A program made the position numbers and the translations under genes. The notes beneath the pieces were generated by a model that made no database searches, was not told the origin of the DNA, and saw only the letters and a program-made list of their open reading frames with translations. Shown here piece by piece: positions 20,473-27,919 of a stretch of DNA of 44,461 nt. The DNA is from Sphingomonas sp. GTDB taxonomy: Bacteria; Pseudomonadota; Alphaproteobacteria; Sphingomonadales; Sphingomonadaceae. Positions within the stretch are counted from its first letter, which is position 1; each line of letters opens with the position of its first letter. Where the stretch lies: positions 1 to 44,461 of the forward strand of contig JAIELC010000114.1 of NCBI GenBank assembly GCA_019753375.1, written 5' to 3'.

Positions 20473-21122
20473 TGCGCGCTTTCGGTGCTGATTTGCGCGC
20501 GGCTCAGCAGATCGCCGAGCGTCGAGTCGTTGAGCAGCTTGCGATCAAGCAGCGCGACCGAGGGACCAGTTCGTACCGGCTTGATCAGGGTCTTTGCGGC
20601 AACAGCGGTAACCGTGGCAGGACGCTGCGCCGCTGCCGGTGTTGAAAGTTGCTCGATCGAAGGCGCTTGGGTCGACGCCAAACGAACCCCGCCGACCGCC
20701 ACCGGGGACGGCGAAATCGACCTGGGCGTTCCTGGACCATTCATCTCGCTGGCGGGTTGATCGGCATTTACCGGCAATGATGGCACCAGGTAGTTGGCCG
20801 TGCGGACCCCGGTATCAATTGCGGGACCCCGGAAGTCGAGTTGCGCCAGCCGAACCTCATCGGGGAGAAACTGGTTAGGCGTTGGTGCCGCAAGCGCCAG
20901 CACGTCACCATTCCAGCGTTCCAGCTGCGCAAGATTGGCGCGGGTGTTGAATTCAGTCTCAAGCGAACGAATATCCCGTTCGGCACGGGCGATGTCGCGA
21001 TTAACATCATCAACCTTTTTGCGTTCGGCAGCGACCTGCAATGAGACGAGGTAGAAGCCCAGGACCACTATGACGCCGGTAACAAACCAGCCGAGTCCCC
21101 GAAACCGATATGCTGCCGTCAT
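20469..21122 (-). CDS. ftsL: FtsL-like cell division protein
   Basis: Bitopic divisome protein identified by place (between rsmH and ftsI) and architecture. It has a short N-terminal tail, one membrane span at about 11-30, and a heptad-rich coiled coil at about 32-65 ([20 protein letters not shown]). An [20 protein letters not shown] segment typical of alphaproteobacterial FtsL follows. At 217 residues it is much longer than the roughly 100-150 residues usual for the family. The extra C-terminal part is Pro/Ala/Ser/Thr-rich and looks disordered and periplasmic. It overlaps rsmH and ftsI by 4 bases each. FtsL sequence is poorly conserved, so synteny carries the call. Confidence 0.85.
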   Translation of the reverse strand: MTAAYRFRGLGWFVTGVIVVLGFYLVSLQVAAERKKVDDVNRDIARAERDIRSLETEFNTRANLAQLERWNGDVLALAAPTPNQFLPDEVRLAQLDFRGPAIDTGVRTANYLVPSLPVNADQPASEMNGPGTPRSISPSPVAVGGVRLASTQAPSIEQLSTPAAAQRPATVTAVAAKTLIKPVRTGPSVALLDRKLLNDSTLGDLLSRAQISTESAH

Positions 21123-22066
21123 TGCGATGCTCCTGTCGGCCAGGGCTCAGCAGCGGTCCGCCGAGCCACCCGCAAAGTTGCTGATCGTGCCCGCGGATTG
21201 CGGGCGAGTTCGGCTGCGCCGGCGCGCTGAGCACGACCGACATTGTCAAAGCTGGGGGCAGTCCGTGCTGTCACTTCGGGCAAATGTCGGGATCCCGAGG
21301 AATTCGCCCCGCTCCGCTCCTTGAAGAAGCGCTTGACCAGCCTGTCCTCAAGACTGTGGAAGGTCACCACTGCCAACCTGCCACCGGGCTTCAGCACGCG
21401 CTCTGCCGCAGCAAGGCCGTCGACCAGTTCGGCTAGTTCGCGGTTGAGGTGGATGCGGATCGCCTGAAATGTCCGCGTCGCGGGATCTTTTTTGTCATGG
21501 GGCCGCCAGCCCAGCGCGCGACGAACCACCGCGGCAAGTTCCGAAGTACGGGTGATCGGACGGGCCGCAACGATGGCGCGGGCAACCCGGCGCGATCGCG
21601 GCTCCTCGCCAAACTGATAGATAATGTCGGCAATTTCGGATTCGTCGGCATTGTTGACGAAATCGGCCGCGGTCATTCCTTGTTGGCCCATGCGCATATC
21701 GAGCGGGCCGTCGGCCTGGAATGAAAAGCCACGATCGGCCTGATCGAGCTGCATGCTCGATACCCCGATATCCATTGCGACACCCGCCACCGGCAACGCG
21801 TCGCGCTGCGCAAGTTCGCTCTCGATCGAAGAAAAGACAGCGTGGATCAGTGTCAGGCTATCCGGATTGCTGGCGACCATATCCTGACCGGCGGCGATGG
21901 CGTCGGGATCACGGTCGAAAGCAATCACCCTGGCTCCCCTGGCCAGCATTGCCTTTGTGTAACCGCCAGCGCCAAAGGTTGCGTCGACATGACACTCGCC
22001 GGGGGCGATCTCCAGCGCGTCGATCACTTCCTCAAGCAGGACGGGGATATGGCGATCCGCGGTCAA
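21119..22066 (-). CDS. rsmH: 16S rRNA (cytosine1402-N4)-methyltransferase
   Basis: SAM-dependent enzyme that N4-methylates C1402 in the 16S rRNA decoding site (formerly MraW). The 315-residue product has [13 protein letters not shown] at the N-terminus, the SAM-binding [33 protein letters not shown] and the C-terminal [15 protein letters not shown], all diagnostic. It uses a TTG start inside a TTGA overlap with mraZ, and ends in an ATGA with ftsL. The second position in the cluster is the normal place. Confidence 0.97.
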   Translation of the reverse strand: MTADRHIPVLLEEVIDALEIAPGECHVDATFGAGGYTKAMLARGARVIAFDRDPDAIAAGQDMVASNPDSLTLIHAVFSSIESELAQRDALPVAGVAMDIGVSSMQLDQADRGFSFQADGPLDMRMGQQGMTAADFVNNADESEIADIIYQFGEEPRSRRVARAIVAARPITRTSELAAVVRRALGWRPHDKKDPATRTFQAIRIHLNRELAELVDGLAAAERVLKPGGRLAVVTFHSLEDRLVKRFFKERSGANSSGSRHLPEVTARTAPSFDNVGRAQRAGAAELARNPRARSATLRVARRTAAEPWPTGASQ

Positions 22067-22566
22067 ATGACTTCGCCGCGCTCAGCCAGAAAGTACCGAA
22101 CGGCATCCTTCATCAGCTCTGACGTTGTCTCCGACGCGATGACGGCTGCCGGATCCCAGATTTCGAACTTGTCCCCGACCCCGTAGAAAAATGCATATTT
22201 GCCGATGTTGCACCGGCTGCGGGCAAAACCGGATAGAATGAAGCGACCACTGGCATCGAAGGGAACGGTTTCGCCGCCGATACCAGCGCGGACGATCTTG
22301 TCGTTGGGCGCCCCTTCTTGACCGGCATTGTCGATGGCGCGCTGCTCAAGCCGTTCATGCAGTCGCTTGCCATATCCAAGATCGTACCCCACCAGGCAGC
22401 GATCGCTTTCGTGGAAGCCGATGACGACGTTGGCAGCGTCCTTGGGATCCAGGCCGGGCGGGTTGCTGGCAATCAGGGTTGCGCGCAGCGACGCCGGGAT
22501 CGCGACGCGACCCTTGTCGTCGACCAGCTGGAGCGCATAGCCCTGATAGATTCCCCTGTCCGACAC
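22063..22566 (-). CDS. mraZ: Transcriptional regulator MraZ
   Basis: SpoVT/AbrB-type DNA-binding protein that forms rings and regulates its own dcw cluster. The 167-residue product has a canonical first half ([14 protein letters not shown], 15-28). The second half is less canonical ([15 protein letters not shown]), where the usual proline of the GR-x-x-x-P core is not seen. The frame is open to 22698, but the GTG at 22566 is preceded by GAGGTGG at good spacing and gives a normal MraZ length. It heads the cluster and overlaps rsmH by 4 bases. A likely MraZ operator lies about 105-155 bases upstream. Confidence 0.95.
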   Translation of the reverse strand: MSDRGIYQGYALQLVDDKGRVAIPASLRATLIASNPPGLDPKDAANVVIGFHESDRCLVGYDLGYGKRLHERLEQRAIDNAGQEGAPNDKIVRAGIGGETVPFDASGRFILSGFARSRCNIGKYAFFYGVGDKFEIWDPAAVIASETTSELMKDAVRYFLAERGEVI

Positions 22567-22670
22567 GCCCACCTCATTTTGGCGCACACTTTCTCGTTCT
22601 GAGAAACGGCCAAAGCCGCCGCTCAGCGCCTGTCGATGCGTACGAGGGTGCCCGCCCCTATTAACCCTAT

Positions 22671-22722
22671 GGGTATCAGGGGAGACTTGGGGATGCAACG
22701 GGTGAATTGGGGATTTGACGGG
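22671..22722. promoter_or_regulatory. Candidate MraZ operator: GGG runs every 10 bases
   Basis: On the plus strand, GGG runs lie at 22671, 22680, 22690, 22700, 22710 and 22720 (two of them within GGGG), a spacing of 9-10 bases. The inner part is an imperfect 20-bp direct repeat (CTTGGGGATGCAACGGG and ATTGGGGATTTGACGGG). Known MraZ sites are TGGGN direct repeats with 5-base spacers, also period 10, upstream of mraZ. The array sits 105-157 bases before the mraZ GTG. A weak promoter, TTGCAT with TACCCA 17 bases on, overlaps it on the minus strand. Confidence 0.7.
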
Positions 22723-22778
22723 AAATTACATCAAATCAGCGTGGCTGTTCGTCATCCATGCAGTCCATATCCGCTTAT

Positions 22779-22793
22779 GTTCTTGCTGCGTTC
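22779..22793. promoter_or_regulatory. LexA (SOS) box of alphaproteobacterial type, upstream of mraZ
   Basis: GTTC-TTGCTGC-GTTC matches the alphaproteobacterial LexA consensus GTTC-N7-GTTC exactly. With flanks, ATGTTCTTGCTGCGTTCCAA is identical at 15 of 20 positions to the box in front of the Y-family polymerase gene at 24420. It lies about 57 bases upstream of the MraZ operator and 213 bases from mraZ. On the minus strand it falls between a TTGGAA and a GGATAT 18 bases apart, a possible promoter toward mraZ. The target is unproven. Confidence 0.6.
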
Positions 22794-22916
22794 CAAAAAC
22801 GCGCACGATCGTTGCCGGGATTGCGTTCGATAAACGTCATGGTTGATCGCTGGCCGGACCAGAGGCAGCGACTCGAGAGCTGCAATTTTAAGAAAACGCG
22901 GCCTGCGCGGTGGCCG

Positions 22917-23237
22917 TCACTGCGGACGAGGTGGCACCGGTTTGGCAATTGCCGATCCATTGCTGGTCTCTGGCGCGGCGCTTGGCGCAACCCCGAGTTC
23001 GGCGAGTGGTTCCTTGGCCGGCTGATCGCCTGCTGCGGGATCAGTTGCGTTGGGCTGTGTCAGGTTGGCAACAACATCTGCTTTCGGCGCACCAAGCACA
23101 GCGACTGGCTGTTCCTTGCTCGCCCAGCTTAGCACCGCGCTCGCCAGCGCGATGAGCAACAGGACCGATGCAAGGCCGGTCATCCCGACTTTGACGCGCT
23201 GCATGGTCTGCGCTGCGTGATTGCCGTCGCTAATCAT
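22917..23237 (-). CDS. Small single-span membrane protein, function unknown
   Basis: A 106-residue product with a short polar N-terminus, one hydrophobic span at about 19-40 (MTGLASVLLLIALASAVLSW), and then a Pro/Ala-rich, low-complexity tail of about 65 residues. The orientation is probably N-in with the tail in the periplasm. I do not recognise a family. It lies between cysK and the dcw control region on the same strand, 48 bases after cysK. No strong ribosome site is visible. It is preferred over the overlapping plus-strand frame because that frame is unusually rich in Trp, Cys and Arg, as antisense readings of Pro/Ala-rich genes are. Confidence 0.65.
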   Translation of the reverse strand: MISDGNHAAQTMQRVKVGMTGLASVLLLIALASAVLSWASKEQPVAVLGAPKADVVANLTQPNATDPAAGDQPAKEPLAELGVAPSAAPETSNGSAIAKPVPPRPQ

Positions 23238-23285
23238 GATCGGCTGTCACGCTAGCCAAGATCGCTGCCCTTGTCGATTGCCCCG

Positions 23286-24278
23286 TCAGGGTCGCAGGAG
23301 CTGGGCAGGTATTGGGAGCCCCTTCAGTTCAAGCCAATCGCGATTGTAAAGCGTGGAAAGGTAGCGGAAACCAGTATCACACAGAATTGTTGCCACCCGT
23401 TTGCCCGGCCCCAGCTTGCGCGCCAGCTGAACCGCGCCTGCGACATTGATTCCCGACGACAAGCCAAGGCAAAGCCCCTCTTCGTTCAGCAGCCGGGATA
23501 CCCAATTCATGCCTTCTGCATCTGATATGCGGAACTGCGTGTCGATCGGCGCGCCTTCCAGATTGGCCGTGATCCTCCCCTGGCCGATGCCTTCGGCCAC
23601 CGACGATCCTTCAGCCTTCAACTCTCCGTGCGCGTAATAATTGTAGAGGGCAGCGCCATGCGGATCACTGAGCGCGATGATCACTTTTTCATTCTTCGAC
23701 TTAAGCCCCAGTCCCACGCCGGCGATCGTGCCGCCGGTGCCCGCCGCGCAGGTAAACCCGTCAATCCGCCCCTCCATCTGCTCCCAGATTTCCTCGGCGG
23801 TACCCATAATATGCGCTTTGCGATTGGCGATATTGTCGAACTGGTTCGCCCAGACCGCCCCGGCAGTTTCCTCTGCAATCCGTCGACTCGTGTGCACGAA
23901 ATGCCCCGGATTGGCATAGGGCGCGGCGGGGACAAGAACGAGTTCCGCGCCCAGCGCGCGCAGGGTGTCCATCTTCTCGCGGCTTTGCGTTTCGGGCATC
24001 ACGATAATCGTCCGATACCCCTTGGCGTTTCCAACCAACGCGAGGCCAATGCCGGTATTGCCGGCCGTCCCCTCGACAATCGTGCCGCCGGTCTTCAGCG
24101 CTCCGCGTTGTTCGGCATCCTCCACTATATACAGCGCGGCGCGGTCCTTGACCGATGCGCCAGGGTTAGCGAATTCGCATTTGGCGAAAATTTCTCCCCC
24201 ACAAGCCTCGCTTGGCCCTTTGAGGCGGACCAGGGGGGTATTACCAATGAGGGCGAGTGTATTTGAGGTGCTGTGCAT
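23286..24278 (-). CDS. cysK: Cysteine synthase (O-acetylserine sulfhydrylase)
   Basis: PLP enzyme (fold type II) making cysteine from O-acetylserine and sulfide in the cytoplasm. The 330 residues show ALIGNTPLVRLKG at the start, the PLP-lysine segment NPGASVKDRAALYI (Lys about 44), the substrate loop EGTAGNTGIGLAL, the phosphate-binding AAGTGGTIAGVG and the C-terminal GLSSGINVAGAV. The EGTAGNTG form of the loop (rather than TSGNTG) is seen in a subset of cysteine synthases, so use of a related acceptor cannot be excluded. It is divergent from the polymerase gene. Confidence 0.92.
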   Translation of the reverse strand: MHSTSNTLALIGNTPLVRLKGPSEACGGEIFAKCEFANPGASVKDRAALYIVEDAEQRGALKTGGTIVEGTAGNTGIGLALVGNAKGYRTIIVMPETQSREKMDTLRALGAELVLVPAAPYANPGHFVHTSRRIAEETAGAVWANQFDNIANRKAHIMGTAEEIWEQMEGRIDGFTCAAGTGGTIAGVGLGLKSKNEKVIIALSDPHGAALYNYYAHGELKAEGSSVAEGIGQGRITANLEGAPIDTQFRISDAEGMNWVSRLLNEEGLCLGLSSGINVAGAVQLARKLGPGKRVATILCDTGFRYLSTLYNRDWLELKGLPIPAQLLRP

Positions 24279-24411
24279 GGTGAAGGCACATAGGGTCTTC
24301 TGGCACTCTCCGGCAATGGGGGCGGGACTTCAGTCAGTCAAACTCTGGCTTTCAGGCAACACTCATGTAGCGCGGCGATCGGCAAGGAGACTTTTTTCGA
24401 CGCGCGCGCTT

Positions 24412-24434
24412 TACAATATGTTCTTATTATGTTC
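24412..24434 (+). promoter_or_regulatory. SOS (LexA) box and -10 element of the Y-family polymerase gene
   Basis: GTTC-TTATTAT-GTTC at 24420-24434 is a perfect alphaproteobacterial LexA site. It directly follows TACAAT (24412-24417), a good -10 element, so LexA would cover the start point. The ATG of the polymerase gene is 71 bases downstream. Error-prone Y-family polymerases are classic SOS genes, so the assignment is well supported. Confidence 0.85.
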
Positions 24435-24505
24435 CATACGCCGTGTCTCTGGCTCGTCTCTGCTGCCACCATCTTATAGCTGCCCCATCCACAAGGCGCG
24501 TCGTC

Positions 24506-25825
24506 ATGATCGATCGGATCGGACAATATGACCATCGGATCGCGCTGCCGCCGCGCCCGCTGCGTTGGCTGTACCTCGATCTGAACAGCTATTTTGCGAG
24601 CGTGGAGCAACAGCTTGACCCGTTGCTGCGCGGCAAGCCGGTCCTTGTGGCGCCCGTTGACAGCGACACGACAGTGGCAATCGCGGCCTCGGTGGAGGCG
24701 AAGCGGTTTGGGATCGGCACCGGCACACCCGTGTGGCAAGCCAAGCGGCTCTGCCGCGATCTGATTGTCACGCCTGCACGGCACGAGAAATATGTCGAGT
24801 TCCACGACGCGATCCTGGCGGAAATCTGGCGCCATATTCCCGTGACCAAAGTCTGCTCGATCGACGAAGTTGCGTGCCGCCTGCTCGACAACGAAAATTC
24901 GCCCGAAGCCGCCACCCGGATTGCACGCGCGGTGAAGGCCGGCATCCGGGCCAATGTCGGCGATTGCCTGACCAGCTCGGTCGGCATTGCGCCCAACAGA
25001 TTGCTCGCCAAACTTGCCTCAGACCTGCAGAAACCCGATGGATTGGTGGTTTTTACGAGCAATTCATTGCCACAGGCGCTGTTCGACCTGCGCCTGCGTG
25101 ACATTGCCGGCATCGGTGCGAAGATGGAGCGGCGGCTTGCGCAGGAAGGCATCAACGATATTCGTCAGCTGTGCGATCGGCGGCCACGCGATGCGGGCGC
25201 CGCTTGGGGCGGCACGAACGGGGATCGACTATGGTACCTGCTGCACGGCGTAGACCTTCCCGAGAAAGCCACCCAAAGCCGTACGATCGGCCACAGCCAC
25301 GTCCTTGCCCCGGGCAAGCGCGGCACCGAGCCGGCTCGCCTGACCGCGCGCAGACTGGCGCTAAAGGCTGCCAGCCGGCTGCGACGAAAAAGCTACAGTG
25401 CAAGGTTGCTCGTGCTGCACGCGAAATTTGAGGATGATAAGAGCCATTGGCGCACCGCCGTCAAACTCCCGGCAACACAGGATAGCTTCGTCATATTGCA
25501 GGCGCTGGACAGCGTTTTTCCGCGGCTGGTTACCGCGGCACAGTCGCGGGGCAGCGGCTTTCAGCTGCGCATGATCGGCATCACTCTGGCAGAGATCGAA
25601 CCAGTTGACGCTGAACAGGTATCACTGTTCGGGCTGCTTGATCCGAATGATCCGCTCGCACGCGAAGCGCGCGGCCTGGCGCTGAGCAAGGCGATGGACC
25701 GGATAAACGAGAAATTTGGACGCCATGCCGTCTCGGTTGGACCGCTCGGTGGCGGGCGGGTCGACCGCGTGGGCACCAAGATCGCCTTCGGGCGGATTCC
25801 AGAGCCTGCGGAATTTTACGAATAA
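24506..25825 (+). CDS. dinB: Y-family DNA polymerase (DinB/Pol IV-like)
   Basis: Translesion polymerase of 439 residues. The first metal-site motif is LYLDLNSYFASVEQQ (Asp25) and the catalytic pair is in CSIDEVACRL (Asp120, Glu121). SSVGIAPNRLLAKLASDLQKP marks the palm, and the helix-hairpin-helix segment IAGIGAKMERRLAQEGI the thumb. The C-terminal little-finger domain spans about 245-375. The tail, about 375-439, lacks an obvious beta-clamp motif apart from QVSLFG. The frame opens at a GTG at 24443, but the ATG at 24506 with AAGG upstream fits the family start. The SOS box upstream indicates DNA-damage induction. Assignment to a specific subgroup within the family is uncertain. Confidence 0.9.
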   Translation: MIDRIGQYDHRIALPPRPLRWLYLDLNSYFASVEQQLDPLLRGKPVLVAPVDSDTTVAIAASVEAKRFGIGTGTPVWQAKRLCRDLIVTPARHEKYVEFHDAILAEIWRHIPVTKVCSIDEVACRLLDNENSPEAATRIARAVKAGIRANVGDCLTSSVGIAPNRLLAKLASDLQKPDGLVVFTSNSLPQALFDLRLRDIAGIGAKMERRLAQEGINDIRQLCDRRPRDAGAAWGGTNGDRLWYLLHGVDLPEKATQSRTIGHSHVLAPGKRGTEPARLTARRLALKAASRLRRKSYSARLLVLHAKFEDDKSHWRTAVKLPATQDSFVILQALDSVFPRLVTAAQSRGSGFQLRMIGITLAEIEPVDAEQVSLFGLLDPNDPLAREARGLALSKAMDRINEKFGRHAVSVGPLGGGRVDRVGTKIAFGRIPEPAEFYE

Positions 25826-25937
25826 CAATCAGGCAGTCATTTTTTTAGCAATGACCCTGCGACAATCGACAAAATCAATCGCTCAAAGCGCCAATCATCT
25901 TGACGAACACCGAGCCATGGGCAAAGCGCACATCGAT

Positions 25938-26318
25938 ATGACAAAGCCAGCCTTGATCGCCGCCCTCGCCCTCGTCTTGCCGCTTGCAGCGTGCAACGAG
26001 CAAAAGCCACAAATGGTTACCGCCGAAGCGGACGACCCGCAGGCCGAAGCGCTGAAGGCGAAACCAAAGGTTGAACTGCCTCCATCAATGAAGGCATCGG
26101 TTTCGTTCCGGTGTAAAGATAACAGTTTAGTATTCGTCGACTTCTTCAATGGCGACAAACAGGCGCATCTTCGTACCGAGAAGAACGGCACCTTTACCAA
26201 GCTTACGGCCGAAAAGGCCGGCGACCCGATGGTTGCAGATGGGTATTCGATGACGGGCACCCCCAAGCTGATCACGCTGACCCAGCCCGGCAAGCCCGCC
26301 CAGACCTGTAAGAACTGA
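25938..26318 (+). CDS. Small lipoprotein, MliC-like (lysozyme inhibitor type)
   Basis: A 126-residue product with a lipoprotein signal (MTKPALIAALALVLPLAAC, lipobox LAAC with Cys19). A short charged linker follows, then a domain of about 70 residues with two cysteines at its ends (VSFRCKD and QTCKN) and a YSMTG motif before them. That layout matches the MliC/PliC fold, which blocks C-type lysozyme, but the match is by pattern only. An upstream ATG at 25917 would add seven residues. It stands alone, 112 bases after the polymerase gene. A 6-bp inverted repeat with a T-run (25836-25855) lies in that gap. Lipoprotein status is fairly sure; the inhibitor role is tentative. Confidence 0.75.
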   Translation: MTKPALIAALALVLPLAACNEQKPQMVTAEADDPQAEALKAKPKVELPPSMKASVSFRCKDNSLVFVDFFNGDKQAHLRTEKNGTFTKLTAEKAGDPMVADGYSMTGTPKLITLTQPGKPAQTCKN

Positions 26319-26425
26319 TCCCAGCGCCGTCCCAATCGCGCTGTTTGCGGCGTTGGGTGCTTGCCTAGCCAGTCGCGCTTGGGCACCATGGCCCGCGGCG
26401 GTAATCAGACGGGACGGACGAGCGC

Positions 26426-27145
26426 TTGGCCACGATTGCAATATATAGCCTGAAGGGCGGGGTTGGGAAAACGACGCTGGCCGTGAATTTGGCCTGGTGT
26501 GCGGCGACTCTGTCGTCCCGACGCACGCTGCTCTGGGATTTGGATCCGCAAGCCGCCAGTACCTTTTTGCTGAGCGACAGGAAGCCCAAGGAAACAGCGC
26601 AATCGGTCTTTACGAAGGACGTTGAGCCGTCAAAACTTGTCCGCAAGACATCGTTCCAGCGTCTTGACCTTATTGGCGCAGACGCGTCGTTGCGCGGTCT
26701 CGACATCTTGTTTCACGAAATCGACAAGAAGAAACTTCTTGCCAAACTGCTGACGTCGCTGCGCAAGGAATATGATCGTATCATCCTCGATTGTCCGCCG
26801 GGGCTTACCGAAACGAGCGATCAGGTCATGCGCGCCGCCGACCTGATTGTCGTGCCCGTCATCCCGTCGCCGCTGTCCGAGCGCGCGCTGGAAGGAGTGA
26901 TCGAGCGATTGGGCAATAAAGCCCCAATCATGCCCGTTCACGCGATGGTCGATCGTCGGCGTAAACTTCACGCCGACGCGATTGCACGGTACCCGGACTG
27001 GCCGGTTATTCCGATGGCCAGCGTTATCGAGCAAATGGCCGCAAAGCGCGCGCCGGTTGGCAGTTTTGCGGCGCGGGCGGCGGCAGCCCAGGCTTTTGCC
27101 CATACCTGGCAAGCGATCGAGAAACGCCTGGCGGCCAAACCTTGA
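26426..27145 (+). CDS. ParA/MinD-family ATPase, orphan
   Basis: A 239-residue deviant-Walker ATPase. The P-loop is SLKGGVGKTTLAVNLAW (8-24) with the signature lysine, Walker A' is LLWDLDPQAAST, and Walker B is IILDCPPGL. Proteins of this class use ATP-driven dimerisation to move or position DNA, protein clusters or envelope complexes. No ParB, partner or DNA site is visible nearby, so its cargo is unknown. The start is a TTG at 26426 with weak GGACGAG upstream; the second residue begins the ATIAIYSLKGG beta strand, so no extension is needed. It ends 24 bases before aat on the same strand. Confidence 0.88.
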   Translation: MATIAIYSLKGGVGKTTLAVNLAWCAATLSSRRTLLWDLDPQAASTFLLSDRKPKETAQSVFTKDVEPSKLVRKTSFQRLDLIGADASLRGLDILFHEIDKKKLLAKLLTSLRKEYDRIILDCPPGLTETSDQVMRAADLIVVPVIPSPLSERALEGVIERLGNKAPIMPVHAMVDRRRKLHADAIARYPDWPVIPMASVIEQMAAKRAPVGSFAARAAAAQAFAHTWQAIEKRLAAKP

Positions 27146-27169
27146 AAATGGGTGCATGATCCGTCGGCG

Positions 27170-27919
27170 ATGAAGGCGCTCGATCCCCAGATCGTCCTTG
27201 GTGCCTATGCCGTTGGTGTATTTCCGATGGCGGACAACCGTGCCGCTGAGACTGTTTACTGGGTTGAACCAAAGCGGCGTGCGGTCATGCCGCTTGACGG
27301 TTTTCACCTGTCGCGATCGTTACGAAAGACGATTGTTTCCGAGCACTATCGCGTGACAGCGGATCAGGCCTTTGATGAGGTTATTGCGCTTTGCGCCGAT
27401 GCCGCCGCCGATCGGCCCGAAACATGGATCAACCCGAGCATCACCAAGGTCTTTGGCCAGCTGCACCATATGGGATTTGCCCATTCGATCGAATGCTGGA
27501 AGGACGACAGGCTTGTCGGCGGCCTCTACGGACTGGCCCTTGGCAAGGCCTTTTTCGGTGAAAGCATGGTCAGTCGTGCGAGGGACGCGTCAAAAGTCGC
27601 GTTGGCGTGGCTGGTGGCGCGGCTCAGGGCGGGCCGTTTCAATCTGCTCGATTGCCAATTCCAGACCGACCATCTCGCCTCGCTTGGCGCGATCGAAATC
27701 TCTCGCGAAAATTATTTGGGCTTGCTTACTGAGGCATTGGAAGGCGTTGTCGATCCCGTCGGCGCCTCTTCGGGCGAACTATCCGCTCCATTGTTCGCAT
27801 CGCCGTCTGGGTCTGCCGATTTCTTTGCGCTGGATCGTGCTAAATCGGATCCCGCTTTCACCGTGTCGGGTCCGCCAACGGGAAAGGACATTGCGCAGCT
27901 CTTGGTCCAGACGTCATAA
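27170..27919 (+). CDS. aat: Leucyl/phenylalanyl-tRNA--protein transferase
   Basis: Adds Leu or Phe from tRNA to proteins with basic N-termini, feeding the N-end rule degradation pathway. The 249-residue product shows LGAYAVGVFPMAD, VYWVEPKRRAVMPLD, the GNAT-like core ECWKDDRLVGGLYGLALGKA, FFGESMVSRARDASKVAL and LLDCQFQTDHLASLGA, all family signatures. A GTG at 27152 would add six residues; neither start has a clear ribosome site. The last 69 codons overlap, antisense, the end of the DUF2155 gene. Neighbouring DUF2155 and NDUFA12-like genes are common partners of aat in alphaproteobacteria. Confidence 0.94.
   Translation: MKALDPQIVLGAYAVGVFPMADNRAAETVYWVEPKRRAVMPLDGFHLSRSLRKTIVSEHYRVTADQAFDEVIALCADAAADRPETWINPSITKVFGQLHHMGFAHSIECWKDDRLVGGLYGLALGKAFFGESMVSRARDASKVALAWLVARLRAGRFNLLDCQFQTDHLASLGAIEISRENYLGLLTEALEGVVDPVGASSGELSAPLFASPSGSADFFALDRAKSDPAFTVSGPPTGKDIAQLLVQTS

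Larger units (their letters stand above)
22567..22916. other. Non-coding control region before the dcw cluster
   Basis: These 350 bases lie between the end of the small membrane protein gene and the mraZ start. They hold the MraZ-type array and the LexA-type box listed separately, plus a TTAACC at 22661 resembling a CtrA half-site. I see no convincing gene. I looked for RNase P RNA, which sits near mraZ in some alphaproteobacteria, and found none of its conserved core. Confidence 0.6.

Noticed and set aside
22567..22916. RNase P RNA near mraZ
   Set aside because: None of the conserved core sequences are present and the space is too small.
22758..23132. Plus-strand open frame starting near the LexA-type box, a possible SOS gene
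   Set aside because: It is antisense to the small membrane protein, has no ribosome site, and is rich in Trp, Cys and Arg as expected from the reverse reading of a Pro/Ala-rich gene.
25836..25855. GTCATT/AATGAC repeat with T-run after the polymerase gene
   Set aside because: Six AT-containing pairs with the T-run in the loop rather than after the stem; too weak to call a terminator.
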